From positions 1 to 11,341 of the forward strand of contig JAITMT010000217.1 in the NCBI GenBank assembly GCA_031277235.1: a stretch of DNA of 11,341 nt, written 5' to 3'. Both the position numbers and the translations under genes were made by a program. The notes beneath the pieces were generated by a model that searched no databases, was not told where the DNA came from, and was given only the letters and a program-made list of their open reading frames with translations. Positions 1 through 6,272 of the stretch are shown piece after piece. Source of the stretch: Tannerella sp. (GTDB lineage Bacteria > Bacteroidota > Bacteroidia > Bacteroidales > Tannerellaceae). Every line of letters starts with the position of its first letter. Within the stretch, counting starts at the first letter, position 1.

Positions 1-75
1 TTGCGCCTTGTTGCCGTTACAGGCACACAAAAACAGTCCTAAAACCGGAATTACTATATTGATTATTAGTTTCAT
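1..75 (-). CDS. Lipoprotein, N-terminal fragment (cut by window edge)
   Basis: Reading leftward from the ATG at 75-73 gives 25 codons without a stop before the edge. The start is MKLIINIVIPVLGLFLCACN: one Lys, a hydrophobic stretch, then LCAC with Cys19 as the lipidation site. This is a type II (lipoprotein) signal peptide, so the product should be exported and anchored in a membrane. The residues after Cys19 are NGNKAQ, without the acidic cluster that marks surface export in some Bacteroidota. It is divergent from the pirin gene and preceded by Bacteroidota-type -7 elements. The mature domain is outside the window, so no function can be given. Confidence rests on signal peptide plus promoter. 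Confidence 0.7.
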   Translation of the reverse strand, partial: MKLIINIVIPVLGLFLCACNGNKAQ

Positions 76-88
76 ATCGTTTATATTT

Positions 89-123
89 CAAAAATAAATT
101 ATCAAAAAACAGAGACAAAGATA
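89..123 (-). promoter_or_regulatory. Candidate promoter(s) of the leftward lipoprotein gene
   Basis: Read on the minus strand there are two overlapping candidates. TATCTTTG at 123-116 is a perfect TAnnTTTG -7 element and would leave a leader of about 35 nt, but no TTTG lies 19-20 nt upstream of it. TATTTTTG at 96-89 has TTTG (119-116) exactly 19 nt upstream, but would leave a leader of fewer than 10 nt. The consensus is established for the Bacteroidota primary sigma factor; which of the two is used is not visible. Confidence 0.5.
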
Positions 124-187
124 GGAAAAAATTTCCTTTTTTTCGACACGATTCAATCATTGGTCGTAAAAAAATTTGCAGGAAAGT

Positions 188-218
188 GTTGCGGATACAA
201 AAAATTATCGTATTTTTG
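188..218 (+). promoter_or_regulatory. Promoter of the pirin gene
   Basis: GTTG at 188-191, a 19-nt spacer, then TATTTTTG at 211-218, matching the Bacteroidota consensus TTTG-N19-TAnnTTTG at all but one position. Transcription would start near 224, leaving a leader of about 90 nt. That leader contains the perfect 12-bp palindrome AGTTAATTAACT (244-255) and a clear GGAGG at 304-308, the only textbook Shine-Dalgarno site I see in the window. Confidence 0.65.
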
Positions 219-315
219 CACATTATAAAAGATGATAATAAACAGTTAATTAACTATTTTACAATAAACAAATCAGTAATTTTTTTTCATCAAATAAATA
301 AATGGAGGATTTTTT

Positions 316-1077
316 ATGATTAAGTACATTGACAGTCGAAAAATGGGAAGAGGACAGCACGGTTGGTTGGATAGCCATTTTCACTTTTCCTTTGCCGAAT
401 ATTTCAATCCCGACAATGTCAGGTTCGGCGTTCTTCGCGTCCTCAATGACGATATTGTTCAGGAGGGTGAAGGATTTGATACGCATCCGCATCGCGATAT
501 GGAAATCATTTCTTACGTCATCCAGGGCGAACTTTCGCACCGGGACAGCATGGGAAACGCACACACGCTTACCAGGGGTCAATCCCAATACATGAGCGCG
601 GGAACAGGCGTAACGCACAGCGAATACAATCACGGCGACGGCGATCTTCGATTTGCACAGATATGGATTTTCCCCGACAGGAAAGGCTACAAGCCCAATT
701 ACGGCGATTACCGTTTCCGGTGGGAAGACAGGTTTGACCGGTGGCTGCCCATAGCAACCTCCTGTGAAAATACATCAAACGCCGCGCCCATAAAGATACA
801 TGCCGACATCAACATGTATGCCGCCATGCTTTCCAAGGGAAAACAAATTGAATTTCAGGTAAAAAACGACCGCCAAGCCTATCTGGTATTGCTTGAAGGC
901 GAAGCAACCGTAAATAACATCCGTATGAATATGCGGGATGCCCTGGAAATTGTAAGGGAAGACATTGCCATTACCGCCGGTGAAGAGTCTCATTTTCTGA
1001 TTGTTGAGATGGCGTTTGACGAAGCATGTTACAATGAAAAATACAAGGGAAACGGGGAACAATACAGGGGAGAATAA
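316..1077 (+). CDS. Pirin family bicupin protein (YhhW-like)
   Basis: The 253-residue product is a two-cupin pirin. The N-terminal cupin carries the metal site: His57 and His59 in THPHRDME, and His101 and Glu103 in THSEYNH. These are the positions of the metal ligands of E. coli YhhW as I remember them. Known pirins bind Fe or another divalent metal, and some, including YhhW, have quercetin 2,3-dioxygenase activity in vitro. The physiological substrate in gut-type bacteria is unknown, so a quercetinase label would be too specific. The protein is probably cytoplasmic, as no signal peptide is seen. The C-terminal cupin (about 160-235) lacks the metal ligands, as is usual. The start is fixed by GGAGG at 304-308, 7 nt upstream. 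It has its own promoter and is followed by ferritin, a neighbour that would fit iron or redox physiology, but the two are separately promoted. Confidence 0.9.
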   Translation: MIKYIDSRKMGRGQHGWLDSHFHFSFAEYFNPDNVRFGVLRVLNDDIVQEGEGFDTHPHRDMEIISYVIQGELSHRDSMGNAHTLTRGQSQYMSAGTGVTHSEYNHGDGDLRFAQIWIFPDRKGYKPNYGDYRFRWEDRFDRWLPIATSCENTSNAAPIKIHADINMYAAMLSKGKQIEFQVKNDRQAYLVLLEGEATVNNIRMNMRDALEIVREDIAITAGEESHFLIVEMAFDEACYNEKYKGNGEQYRGE

Positions 1078-1086
1078 AAGCAATAC

Positions 1087-1113
1087 GATTCGAAAAATAT
1101 GTCCGAATCTTTT
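1087..1113 (+). terminator. Weak hairpin after the pirin gene
   Basis: GATTCG (1087-1092) and CGAATC (1104-1109) form a 6-bp stem with an 11-nt loop, followed by TTTT (1110-1113). It begins 9 nt after the pirin stop and could be a weak intrinsic terminator. Its T-run overlaps the TTTG of the ferritin promoter, so a regulatory role is equally possible. Confidence 0.4.
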
Positions 1114-1154
1114 GCAGATTAATTTTTTCCGCTTATCTTTGTAATCGTTACAAA
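1111..1154 (+). promoter_or_regulatory. Ferritin promoter with overlapping palindromic operator candidate
   Basis: TTTG at 1111-1114, 19 nt, then TATCTTTG at 1134-1141: a perfect Bacteroidota promoter. Immediately over the end of the -7 element and the expected start site lies TTTGTAATCGTTACAAA (1138-1154), with two perfect 7-bp arms around TCG. A dyad at that position would let a bound dimer block the polymerase. Whether an iron- or peroxide-responsive regulator binds it is inference. Confidence 0.7.
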
Positions 1155-1183
1155 TGATGCAAACTATTTAAAATACAAATAAT

Positions 1184-1666
1184 ATGGAACTTACAAAAAA
1201 TTTAACGGAAGCTTTCAACAAGCAGATCCAAGCGGAAATGTGGTCGTCGAATCTTTATTTGGCGATGGCGGTTTATTTCATGGACAAGGGATTGGACGGC
1301 TGCGTCAACTGGATGAAAAAACAGGCGGCGGAAGAATCGGAACACGCTCATAAACTGATAGAATACGGCGTGAGTCGTGGCGGAAAAATCGTTATTCCTG
1401 CCATTGACAAAGTGCCGACGACGTGGGAAAGTCCGCTGGCGGTTTTCGAGCACGTGTACAATCATGAATGCCTGGTATCACAAATGGTTGATGCACTGAT
1501 AGATGTGGCGATTCTCGAAAAGGACAAGGCTACACAACACTTTCTGCAATGGTATGTAGAAGAGCAGGTTGAGGAAGAAAGCGTAGCCAAGGGTATCCTC
1601 GACAAATTTGCCGTTTTCGGCGTACACGGGTTGTACTGCGTCAACAAGGAATTGGGCAAAAGATAG
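1184..1666 (+). CDS. ftnA: Bacterial non-heme ferritin
   Basis: The 160-residue product is a FtnA-type ferritin: it oxidises Fe(II) with O2 or H2O2 and stores iron in a 24-subunit cytoplasmic shell. The dinuclear ferroxidase ligands are all present: Glu18, Glu51, His54 (in EESEHAHK), Glu95 and Gln128. The third-site acids Glu50, Glu127, Glu130 and Glu131 are present too, as is the conserved Tyr25. Numbering is one higher than in E. coli FtnA. No heme-binding Met of bacterioferritin type stands out. The length is normal, and the start ATG lies about 36 nt after the predicted transcription start. The gene is flanked by its own promoter and a strong downstream stem-loop, so it is probably monocistronic. 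The symbol follows the family and is not a claim of orthology to E. coli. Confidence 0.95.
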   Translation: MELTKNLTEAFNKQIQAEMWSSNLYLAMAVYFMDKGLDGCVNWMKKQAAEESEHAHKLIEYGVSRGGKIVIPAIDKVPTTWESPLAVFEHVYNHECLVSQMVDALIDVAILEKDKATQHFLQWYVEEQVEEESVAKGILDKFAVFGVHGLYCVNKELGKR

Positions 1667-1689
1667 TTTTTCCGAAAATCCTTTTGAAC

Positions 1690-1737
1690 ACAAATGACAC
1701 AAAATACGCAAGTTTTTTGTGTCATTTGTATTTTTTA
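1690..1737 (+). terminator. Intrinsic terminator of ferritin gene
   Basis: ACAAATGACACAAAA (1690-1704) pairs perfectly over 15 bp with TTTTGTGTCATTTGT (1715-1729), with a 10-nt loop, followed by ATTTTTTAT. It sits between the ferritin stop (1666) and the end of the convergent pepD gene (1744). On the minus strand the stem is followed by GTTCAAAAGG, not a T-run, so it should act mainly rightward. Confidence 0.8.
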
Positions 1738-1743
1738 TCTCCG

Positions 1744-3201
1744 TCAGGTTATATCCTCCAAAACAGCAATCAAAAACTCATAAGTCCGTTGTACCGAAGA
1801 AATTGAAACCGCTTCATCCGGAGAGTGCGGGAATTTGACGTCCGGTCCGACGGAAACCATATCCATATCCGGATAGGCGCCTTGAATAATACCGCATTCC
1901 AGTCCCGCATGTATCACCGAAATATCGGGATCCCTGCCGTACATTTTTTGGAAAACCTGTTTCATCAGATTCAGAATCGGCGATTGAATATCGGGTTGCC
2001 AGCCGTTGTAAGAGCCTGAAAATTCGACTTTTGCACCTGCCAAAGCAAACACGCTTTCGAGCGACGACAGCAACGCATCCATGCGGCTTGCGGACGAACT
2101 GCGCGCCAGGATTTTGACTTCTATGGCGCTTTCGGACGATTTTACAATCGCCAGATTGGACGACGATTCCACCGTTCCGGGAAAGTCGTGAAACATCGTA
2201 GCAACGCCGTTTTGACACGCCTCGACCGAATTGATGAGGTCGTCCTGAATTTCTTCGGGAATGAGCGAAAGCGGCGGTTTGGTCAGTTCCGCCGTGAACG
2301 TGATATTATCCTCAATACCGGCATATTCCTTGCGGTAAATGTCCTGAAAATCGGAAACGGATTCCCACAACAACTCCACATTGTCCTTGGGAAGCGTGAG
2401 AACGGCTTCGGCTTCGCGAGGAATGGCGTTGCGCAGGGAACCGCCATCAACGGACGCCAGCCGCACGCCATAGTCGGATACCGCTTCCTTTAAAAACCTG
2501 AACAGCAATTTGTTGGCATTCGCTCGACCCAAATGAATGTCGCAGCCCGAATGACCGCCTTTCAAACCCGAAACAAACAGCCGCACGGCAATATCGCCCT
2601 CAATCAGTGGCTCGCCCTTTTTGTAGCGGAACGACACGTTCACGTCCGTACCGCCTGCACAGCCCGCAAACAGTTTGCCTTCGTCTTCCGAATCGCAATT
2701 CAGCAGAATGTCGCCGCGGATAAATCCGGGTTTCAAACCGAAAGCGCCGTCCATTCCGACTTCTTCGTTAATCGTGAAAAGCGCCTCCAATGCGCCGTGT
2801 TTCAACGAATTATCGCCCAGAATCGCCATGGCGAACGCTACGCCGATTCCGTTGTCCGCGCCGAGCGTCGTGCCCCGCGCCCGCACCCAGTCGCCGTCAA
2901 TGTACGCATCAATCGGGTCTTTGGCGAAGTCGTGCGCGACGTTGCTGTTTTTTTGCGGCACCATGTCGAGGTGCGATTGCAGCGTTACCGTTTTGCGGTT
3001 TTCAAAACCCTTGCTTGCCGGTTTCCGGATTAATACATTTCCCGTCTCGTCTTTTTCGGTTTCCAGTCCGAGACTTTTCCCGAAATCGTAAACAAACCGG
3101 GTTACCGCCTCCATTTGTCCTGTCGGACGCGGTATTTGCGTCAGCCGGTAAAAATTTTCCCAAACCGGCTGCGGATTTAAAGTTGTAATTTCTGTTGCCA
3201 T
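1744..3201 (-). CDS. pepD: Aminoacyl-histidine dipeptidase (carnosinase-type, M20)
   Basis: The 485-residue product matches the M20 metallopeptidase PepD in length and in every metal or catalytic residue. His77 and catalytic Asp79 lie in SHLDMVP, bridging Asp116 in GADNGIG, catalytic Glu146 with Glu147 in NEEVGMDG, Asp170 in NCDSEDEG, and His459 in FPHSPDE. The family uses two Zn ions to cleave dipeptides, typically Xaa-His. The catalytic domain is split (about 1-200 and 395-485) around a lid/dimerisation domain that contains GGHSGCDIH. There is no signal peptide, so it is cytosolic. The start MATEITTLNP gives the usual N-terminus. The gene lies 67 bp downstream of the propeller lipoprotein gene on the same strand. 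A -7-like TATTTTTG (3284-3277) occurs inside the end of that gene but lacks a -33 partner. Confidence 0.95.
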   Translation of the reverse strand: MATEITTLNPQPVWENFYRLTQIPRPTGQMEAVTRFVYDFGKSLGLETEKDETGNVLIRKPASKGFENRKTVTLQSHLDMVPQKNSNVAHDFAKDPIDAYIDGDWVRARGTTLGADNGIGVAFAMAILGDNSLKHGALEALFTINEEVGMDGAFGLKPGFIRGDILLNCDSEDEGKLFAGCAGGTDVNVSFRYKKGEPLIEGDIAVRLFVSGLKGGHSGCDIHLGRANANKLLFRFLKEAVSDYGVRLASVDGGSLRNAIPREAEAVLTLPKDNVELLWESVSDFQDIYRKEYAGIEDNITFTAELTKPPLSLIPEEIQDDLINSVEACQNGVATMFHDFPGTVESSSNLAIVKSSESAIEVKILARSSSASRMDALLSSLESVFALAGAKVEFSGSYNGWQPDIQSPILNLMKQVFQKMYGRDPDISVIHAGLECGIIQGAYPDMDMVSVGPDVKFPHSPDEAVSISSVQRTYEFLIAVLEDIT

Positions 3202-3268
3202 ATTATTATTAAGTTAAAAGTTTGACTTTTTTTTGTCATATTTTTTGTTTCTTCTTTTTCCAATTGTT

Positions 3269-4222
3269 TTATTTCACAAAAATAGAGTTTACTCTGGCAC
3301 GAGGAGTTTCACTTCTAAGAATCTGAACAACACCATTCTTTGATAACGCAGCAACACCGTCTATCATTCCCGCCATATATATATCGTTTTTAACTACAAA
3401 AACAGAGGTAACATACATAGGTTTGCTTTCGTCAGAAAGATTTTGTGCTATTCCGTTTTTCCACAGCGCAACCGTCCAAATACCTAATCCCCTATTTTCA
3501 TTTCCAACAACATACACATCTTTGTCTGAGACAAAAACAGAAGTAGCGTATGCGGTGTGTTTTGTTCTGTCGGGAAGAGTTTGTGCCACGCCATTTGTCC
3601 ACAACACAGCTGCTTCATGGTGATCCATTCCTGCGACATATACATCATTCCCTTTCACATAAACAGAGTAAGCCCTTGAAACGCCTGTGTCGGCGAGCAA
3701 TTCAAGTTTGTCATTTTTCCATATTGCGGCGAAAGCATCATATTGCGCGGCAACATAGACATCGTTTCCTCCTACAAAAATGGAATTAATCTCAACGTGT
3801 TCTGTTCCGTTGCTTAGATATTGTATATTTCCGTTTTTCCAAAGTACTGCTGATACATATATTTGGTCTTTCCTTCTCATTGCTCCCGCCACATATACAT
3901 CATTATTTATTACAAAAATAGAACGAGCTGTAGCATAAGTTCCGTCTGTTCCGTCTGTAAGATTTTGTTCCTTTCCATTTTTCCAAAGTTTAGCATTCCA
4001 AATTCCTTCTTCATTCTCTCCTTCTCCTGCAACATATACATCTTTACCCGATACAAATACAGAATGAGCTTGCGAGCGAAAAGTTTTGTCGGTAAGGTAT
4101 TGCGCAACTCCATTTTTCCAGAGCACTGCGTCTCCATCATATCCTGCTACATAAACAACCGGCGATTTACAACCGGAAAACAATACAATGCCAAAGAATA
4201 GTAATTTTAAAATATTTTTCAT
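3269..4222 (-). CDS. Repeat lipoprotein, predicted seven-bladed beta-propeller
   Basis: The 317-residue product starts MKNILKLLFFGIVLFSGC, a lipoprotein signal peptide with Cys18 as the lipidation site. The rest is seven repeats of about 38-47 residues built on the pattern SvFV-x2-nDVYVAG, then AvLWKNG-x2-Q-x-L. The SvFV units begin near residues 54, 101, 147, 186, 228, 273 and 313. The first repeat lacks its SvFV strand and the protein ends with SIFVK, exactly the missing strand. Such a circular permutation is how many beta-propellers close. No catalytic residues stand out, so binding or adhesion in the envelope is likely, but the ligand is unknown. The gene is clearly AT-richer than its neighbours, with many ATA and AGA codons, which suggests separate ancestry. 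It lies between the flippase gene (67 bp upstream) and pepD, with no clear promoter of its own. Confidence 0.8.
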   Translation of the reverse strand: MKNILKLLFFGIVLFSGCKSPVVYVAGYDGDAVLWKNGVAQYLTDKTFRSQAHSVFVSGKDVYVAGEGENEEGIWNAKLWKNGKEQNLTDGTDGTYATARSIFVINNDVYVAGAMRRKDQIYVSAVLWKNGNIQYLSNGTEHVEINSIFVGGNDVYVAAQYDAFAAIWKNDKLELLADTGVSRAYSVYVKGNDVYVAGMDHHEAAVLWTNGVAQTLPDRTKHTAYATSVFVSDKDVYVVGNENRGLGIWTVALWKNGIAQNLSDESKPMYVTSVFVVKNDIYMAGMIDGVAALSKNGVVQILRSETPRARVNSIFVK

Positions 4223-4289
4223 TTTTTTGAAATTTTATTGTCATTTTTTGTTTGTTCGTTTTTATTTTCTCGCGAAACAATTAATACTT

Positions 4290-5402
4290 TTATTTGATTT
4301 TCAATTTTTTGCTTAATTGTCCCGTTGTAGTGTCCATCGCATTGCCTGCAACGGTAGAAGGGGTAAACGGGTGAACGGTTTCTTCATCCTTCCCTTCTTC
4401 CGTTCTCCCGTTCTCCCGTTTTCCCAAAGACAACGCGATGATTCCGAACAGTCCCGTCAAAACCACCCAAACGGATTGAACGGCAAAAACGACGAAGGCA
4501 AAAGCGCCGGCGTCGGTCTTGTCCACCCCGAAAATCACCAGCGTGGAAATCACCATGAAATGCCATACGCCGATGCCGCCCTGCACGGGTACGGCAACGC
4601 CCAGACTGCTCATTGCAAACGCAATCAATCCGATTCTGATTCCCAAATCTTCCGTGAAATCGAAAGCATAAAACGTCGTGTAAAAATAGACGAAATATCC
4701 ACCCCAAATCATGAGGGTTTGCAGCAGGAAAAGTCCTCTCCGCTTGATTTTCCAGATGCTTCTGACGCCTTCCCATACATTGAATATCAATCCTTTAACC
4801 TTTTGAATAATGAGTAAATGCTCAAACTTCACAAACAGAAGCCAAATCAAGACAAACGTCGCCGCCAGCCCGATATACGTCCAGACGGAAGAAAGTATTT
4901 TGTATATAGTATCCACAATCAGCGGCGGATTTGCAGCGAAAAAATGACGGAAGAAACTGATATTGAAGAAGAAAAGACACGAAGTAAGCAAAGCCACCGT
5001 CAGGGTATCCATAAACCGGTCCACAAAAAGCGTTCCCAACAATTTGGTGAACGGAACCTTCTCATACTTAGCCGTTACACCGCATCGCCAAATTTCGCCT
5101 GCCCGAAACGGAACGGCAATATTTATCGCGTAATTTCCTAATACTGCGTATATTACATTTTTTCTTCCGACCGGCTTGCCCAGCGAATCAATCAGCATCG
5201 CCCACCGGAAGCCGCGCACGACGTTTGCCGTCAAACCGAAAATCAGCGAAAACAGCAAAATCCGGTAATCAACGCCACTCTTGATGATTGCAACGATTTC
5301 CGCCATGTTACTGTTCCTGTACAGATACCACAGCAACGCCAGACCCAGTAACAGGGGCAAAAAAATCTTCAATGTTTTTCCAAGAATTTGTTTCAAATTC
5401 AT
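4290..5402 (-). CDS. Flippase-like membrane protein (LPG synthase TM-region family, YbhN/AglD type)
   Basis: The 370-residue product has about eight or nine hydrophobic segments (near 12-28, 49-63, 83-97, 123-148, 174-192, 224-245, 254-275, 281-296 and 298-325). It shows family motifs NIAVPFRAGEIWR (94-106) and VPVQGGIGVWHF (271-282). This family corresponds to the membrane part of lysylphosphatidylglycerol synthase (PF03706). Members without the soluble synthetase domain, as here, are often called flippase-like. The substrate is not known, and lysyl-PG synthesis should not be assumed. I chose ATG 5402-5400: an upstream in-frame start (5519) would read through the promoter region and into rsmA. 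The tail after residue 328 (KRENGRTEEGKDEETVHPF) is charged, low-complexity and encoded by an inverted repeat (see findings). A TACATTTG -7-like element lies at 5432-5425. Confidence 0.85.
   Translation of the reverse strand: MNLKQILGKTLKIFLPLLLGLALLWYLYRNSNMAEIVAIIKSGVDYRILLFSLIFGLTANVVRGFRWAMLIDSLGKPVGRKNVIYAVLGNYAINIAVPFRAGEIWRCGVTAKYEKVPFTKLLGTLFVDRFMDTLTVALLTSCLFFFNISFFRHFFAANPPLIVDTIYKILSSVWTYIGLAATFVLIWLLFVKFEHLLIIQKVKGLIFNVWEGVRSIWKIKRRGLFLLQTLMIWGGYFVYFYTTFYAFDFTEDLGIRIGLIAFAMSSLGVAVPVQGGIGVWHFMVISTLVIFGVDKTDAGAFAFVVFAVQSVWVVLTGLFGIIALSLGKRENGRTEEGKDEETVHPFTPSTVAGNAMDTTTGQLSKKLKIK
4366..4420. repeat. Imperfect inverted and tandem repeat inside the flippase 3' end
   Basis: AACGGGTGAACGG (4366-4378) pairs with CCGTTCTCCCGTT (4400-4412) at 12 of 13 positions. 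The right arm belongs to a short tandem repeat of CCGTTCTC units (4400-4420). The element encodes part of the C-terminal tail of the flippase-like protein after the last membrane segment. Confidence 0.5.
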
Positions 5403-5418
5403 ATTTATTGTATCTTTG
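5387..5418 (+). promoter_or_regulatory. Promoter of rsmA-mgtE
   Basis: TTTG at 5387-5390, 20 nt, then TATCTTTG at 5411-5418, a perfect Bacteroidota promoter. The transcription start would be near 5425, leaving a leader of about 35 nt. The TTTG box lies within the first codons of the divergent flippase gene, so the two 5' ends are interlocked. Confidence 0.75.
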
Positions 5419-5460
5419 TGCTTGCAAATGTACAAAAAAAATTTGAAATATTGAGAACAG

Positions 5461-6240
5461 ATGATGATTATCCGTCCGAAAAAGTCTTTGGGACAACATT
5501 TTCTCAAAGACTTGACCATTGCGCAGCGTATCGCAGAAACGTTGTCGGCATTTCGCGGACTGCCCGTTTTGGAGGTAGGTCCCGGGATGGGCGTGCTTAC
5601 CCGTTATCTGCTGGATGAAGGACACGATTTGTCGGTGGTCGAAATTGACAGGCAATCGGTTAATTATCTGAAAAACAACATTCCCGCCTTAAAAGAAAAG
5701 ATTTTTGTGGAAGATTTCCTGCAAATGAATTTGTCGGAAATTTTTCCCGGAAAATTCTGTATCATAGGCAATTATCCGTATTATATTTCTTCCCAAATAT
5801 TTTTCAAGGCGCTTGAATTTCGGGAACAGGTGGTTTGCTGTTCGGGCATGATTCAAAAGGAAGTCGCCGAACGGCTTGCAGCGAAGGGCACATCGCGTAA
5901 CTTCGGGATTTTGAGCGCATTGATTCAACCATGGTACGATGTTGAATATCTGTTTACCGTGAGTGAACAGGTGTTCGACCCTCCGCCGAAAGTGAAAAGC
6001 GCGGTCGTCAGGCTGACCCGCAACAACCGGACGGATTTGGATTGCGACGAGGCGCTGTATAAAAAAGTGGTGAAAACCGCTTTCAATCAACGCAGAAAAA
6101 CGCTGAGAAACTCGCTGAAATCGCTGACGGGCGAACGTTTTCCCGACTTTTCGCTGCCGATTTTCGATAAACGCCCCGAACAACTGTCGGTCGCCGGATT
6201 TATCGAACTGACGCAAATGGCGGAAAAAGCCCGGAAGTAA
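5461..6240 (+). CDS. rsmA: 16S rRNA (adenine1518-N6/adenine1519-N6)-dimethyltransferase
   Basis: The 259-residue product is KsgA/RsmA, which uses S-adenosylmethionine to dimethylate two adjacent adenines near the 3' end of 16S rRNA during small-subunit assembly. Visible motifs: KKSLGQHFL (7-15), the SAM loop EVGPGMG (38-44), acidic VEID (60-63), VEDF with Asp85, and the catalytic NYPYYIS (104-110), a variant of the usual NLPYNIS. Further on are FDPPPKVKSAV (172-182) and the C-terminal FNQRRKTLRNSL (208-219). Length is normal. The first ATG of an ATGATG pair was taken as start; the second, one codon later, is equally possible. mgtE follows 32 nt after the stop with no terminator between, so the two are probably co-transcribed. 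Confidence 0.96.
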   Translation: MMIIRPKKSLGQHFLKDLTIAQRIAETLSAFRGLPVLEVGPGMGVLTRYLLDEGHDLSVVEIDRQSVNYLKNNIPALKEKIFVEDFLQMNLSEIFPGKFCIIGNYPYYISSQIFFKALEFREQVVCCSGMIQKEVAERLAAKGTSRNFGILSALIQPWYDVEYLFTVSEQVFDPPPKVKSAVVRLTRNNRTDLDCDEALYKKVVKTAFNQRRKTLRNSLKSLTGERFPDFSLPIFDKRPEQLSVAGFIELTQMAEKARK

Positions 6241-6272
6241 ATAATAATAAACGAATTAAAACATTGCTGATC

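Noticed and set aside
123..143. AGGAAA/TTTCCT hairpin followed by six T on the plus strand, resembling a terminator
   Set aside because: No plus-strand gene precedes it in the window; the adjacent gene is leftward. The A/T composition makes chance likely.
2533..3033. 166-codon open frame antisense to pepD
   Set aside because: It lies opposite the metal-binding motifs of pepD and has the Arg/Ala-rich composition of a shadow frame.
5403..5519. N-terminal extension of the flippase gene by 39 codons
   Set aside because: It would run through the divergent promoter region and into the start of rsmA; the ATG at 5402 begins a normal N-terminus ahead of the first membrane helix.
6264..6272. TTG start three codons upstream of the mgtE ATG
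   Set aside because: The ATG at 6273 is the better start codon, and the extra residues add nothing to the family N-terminus.
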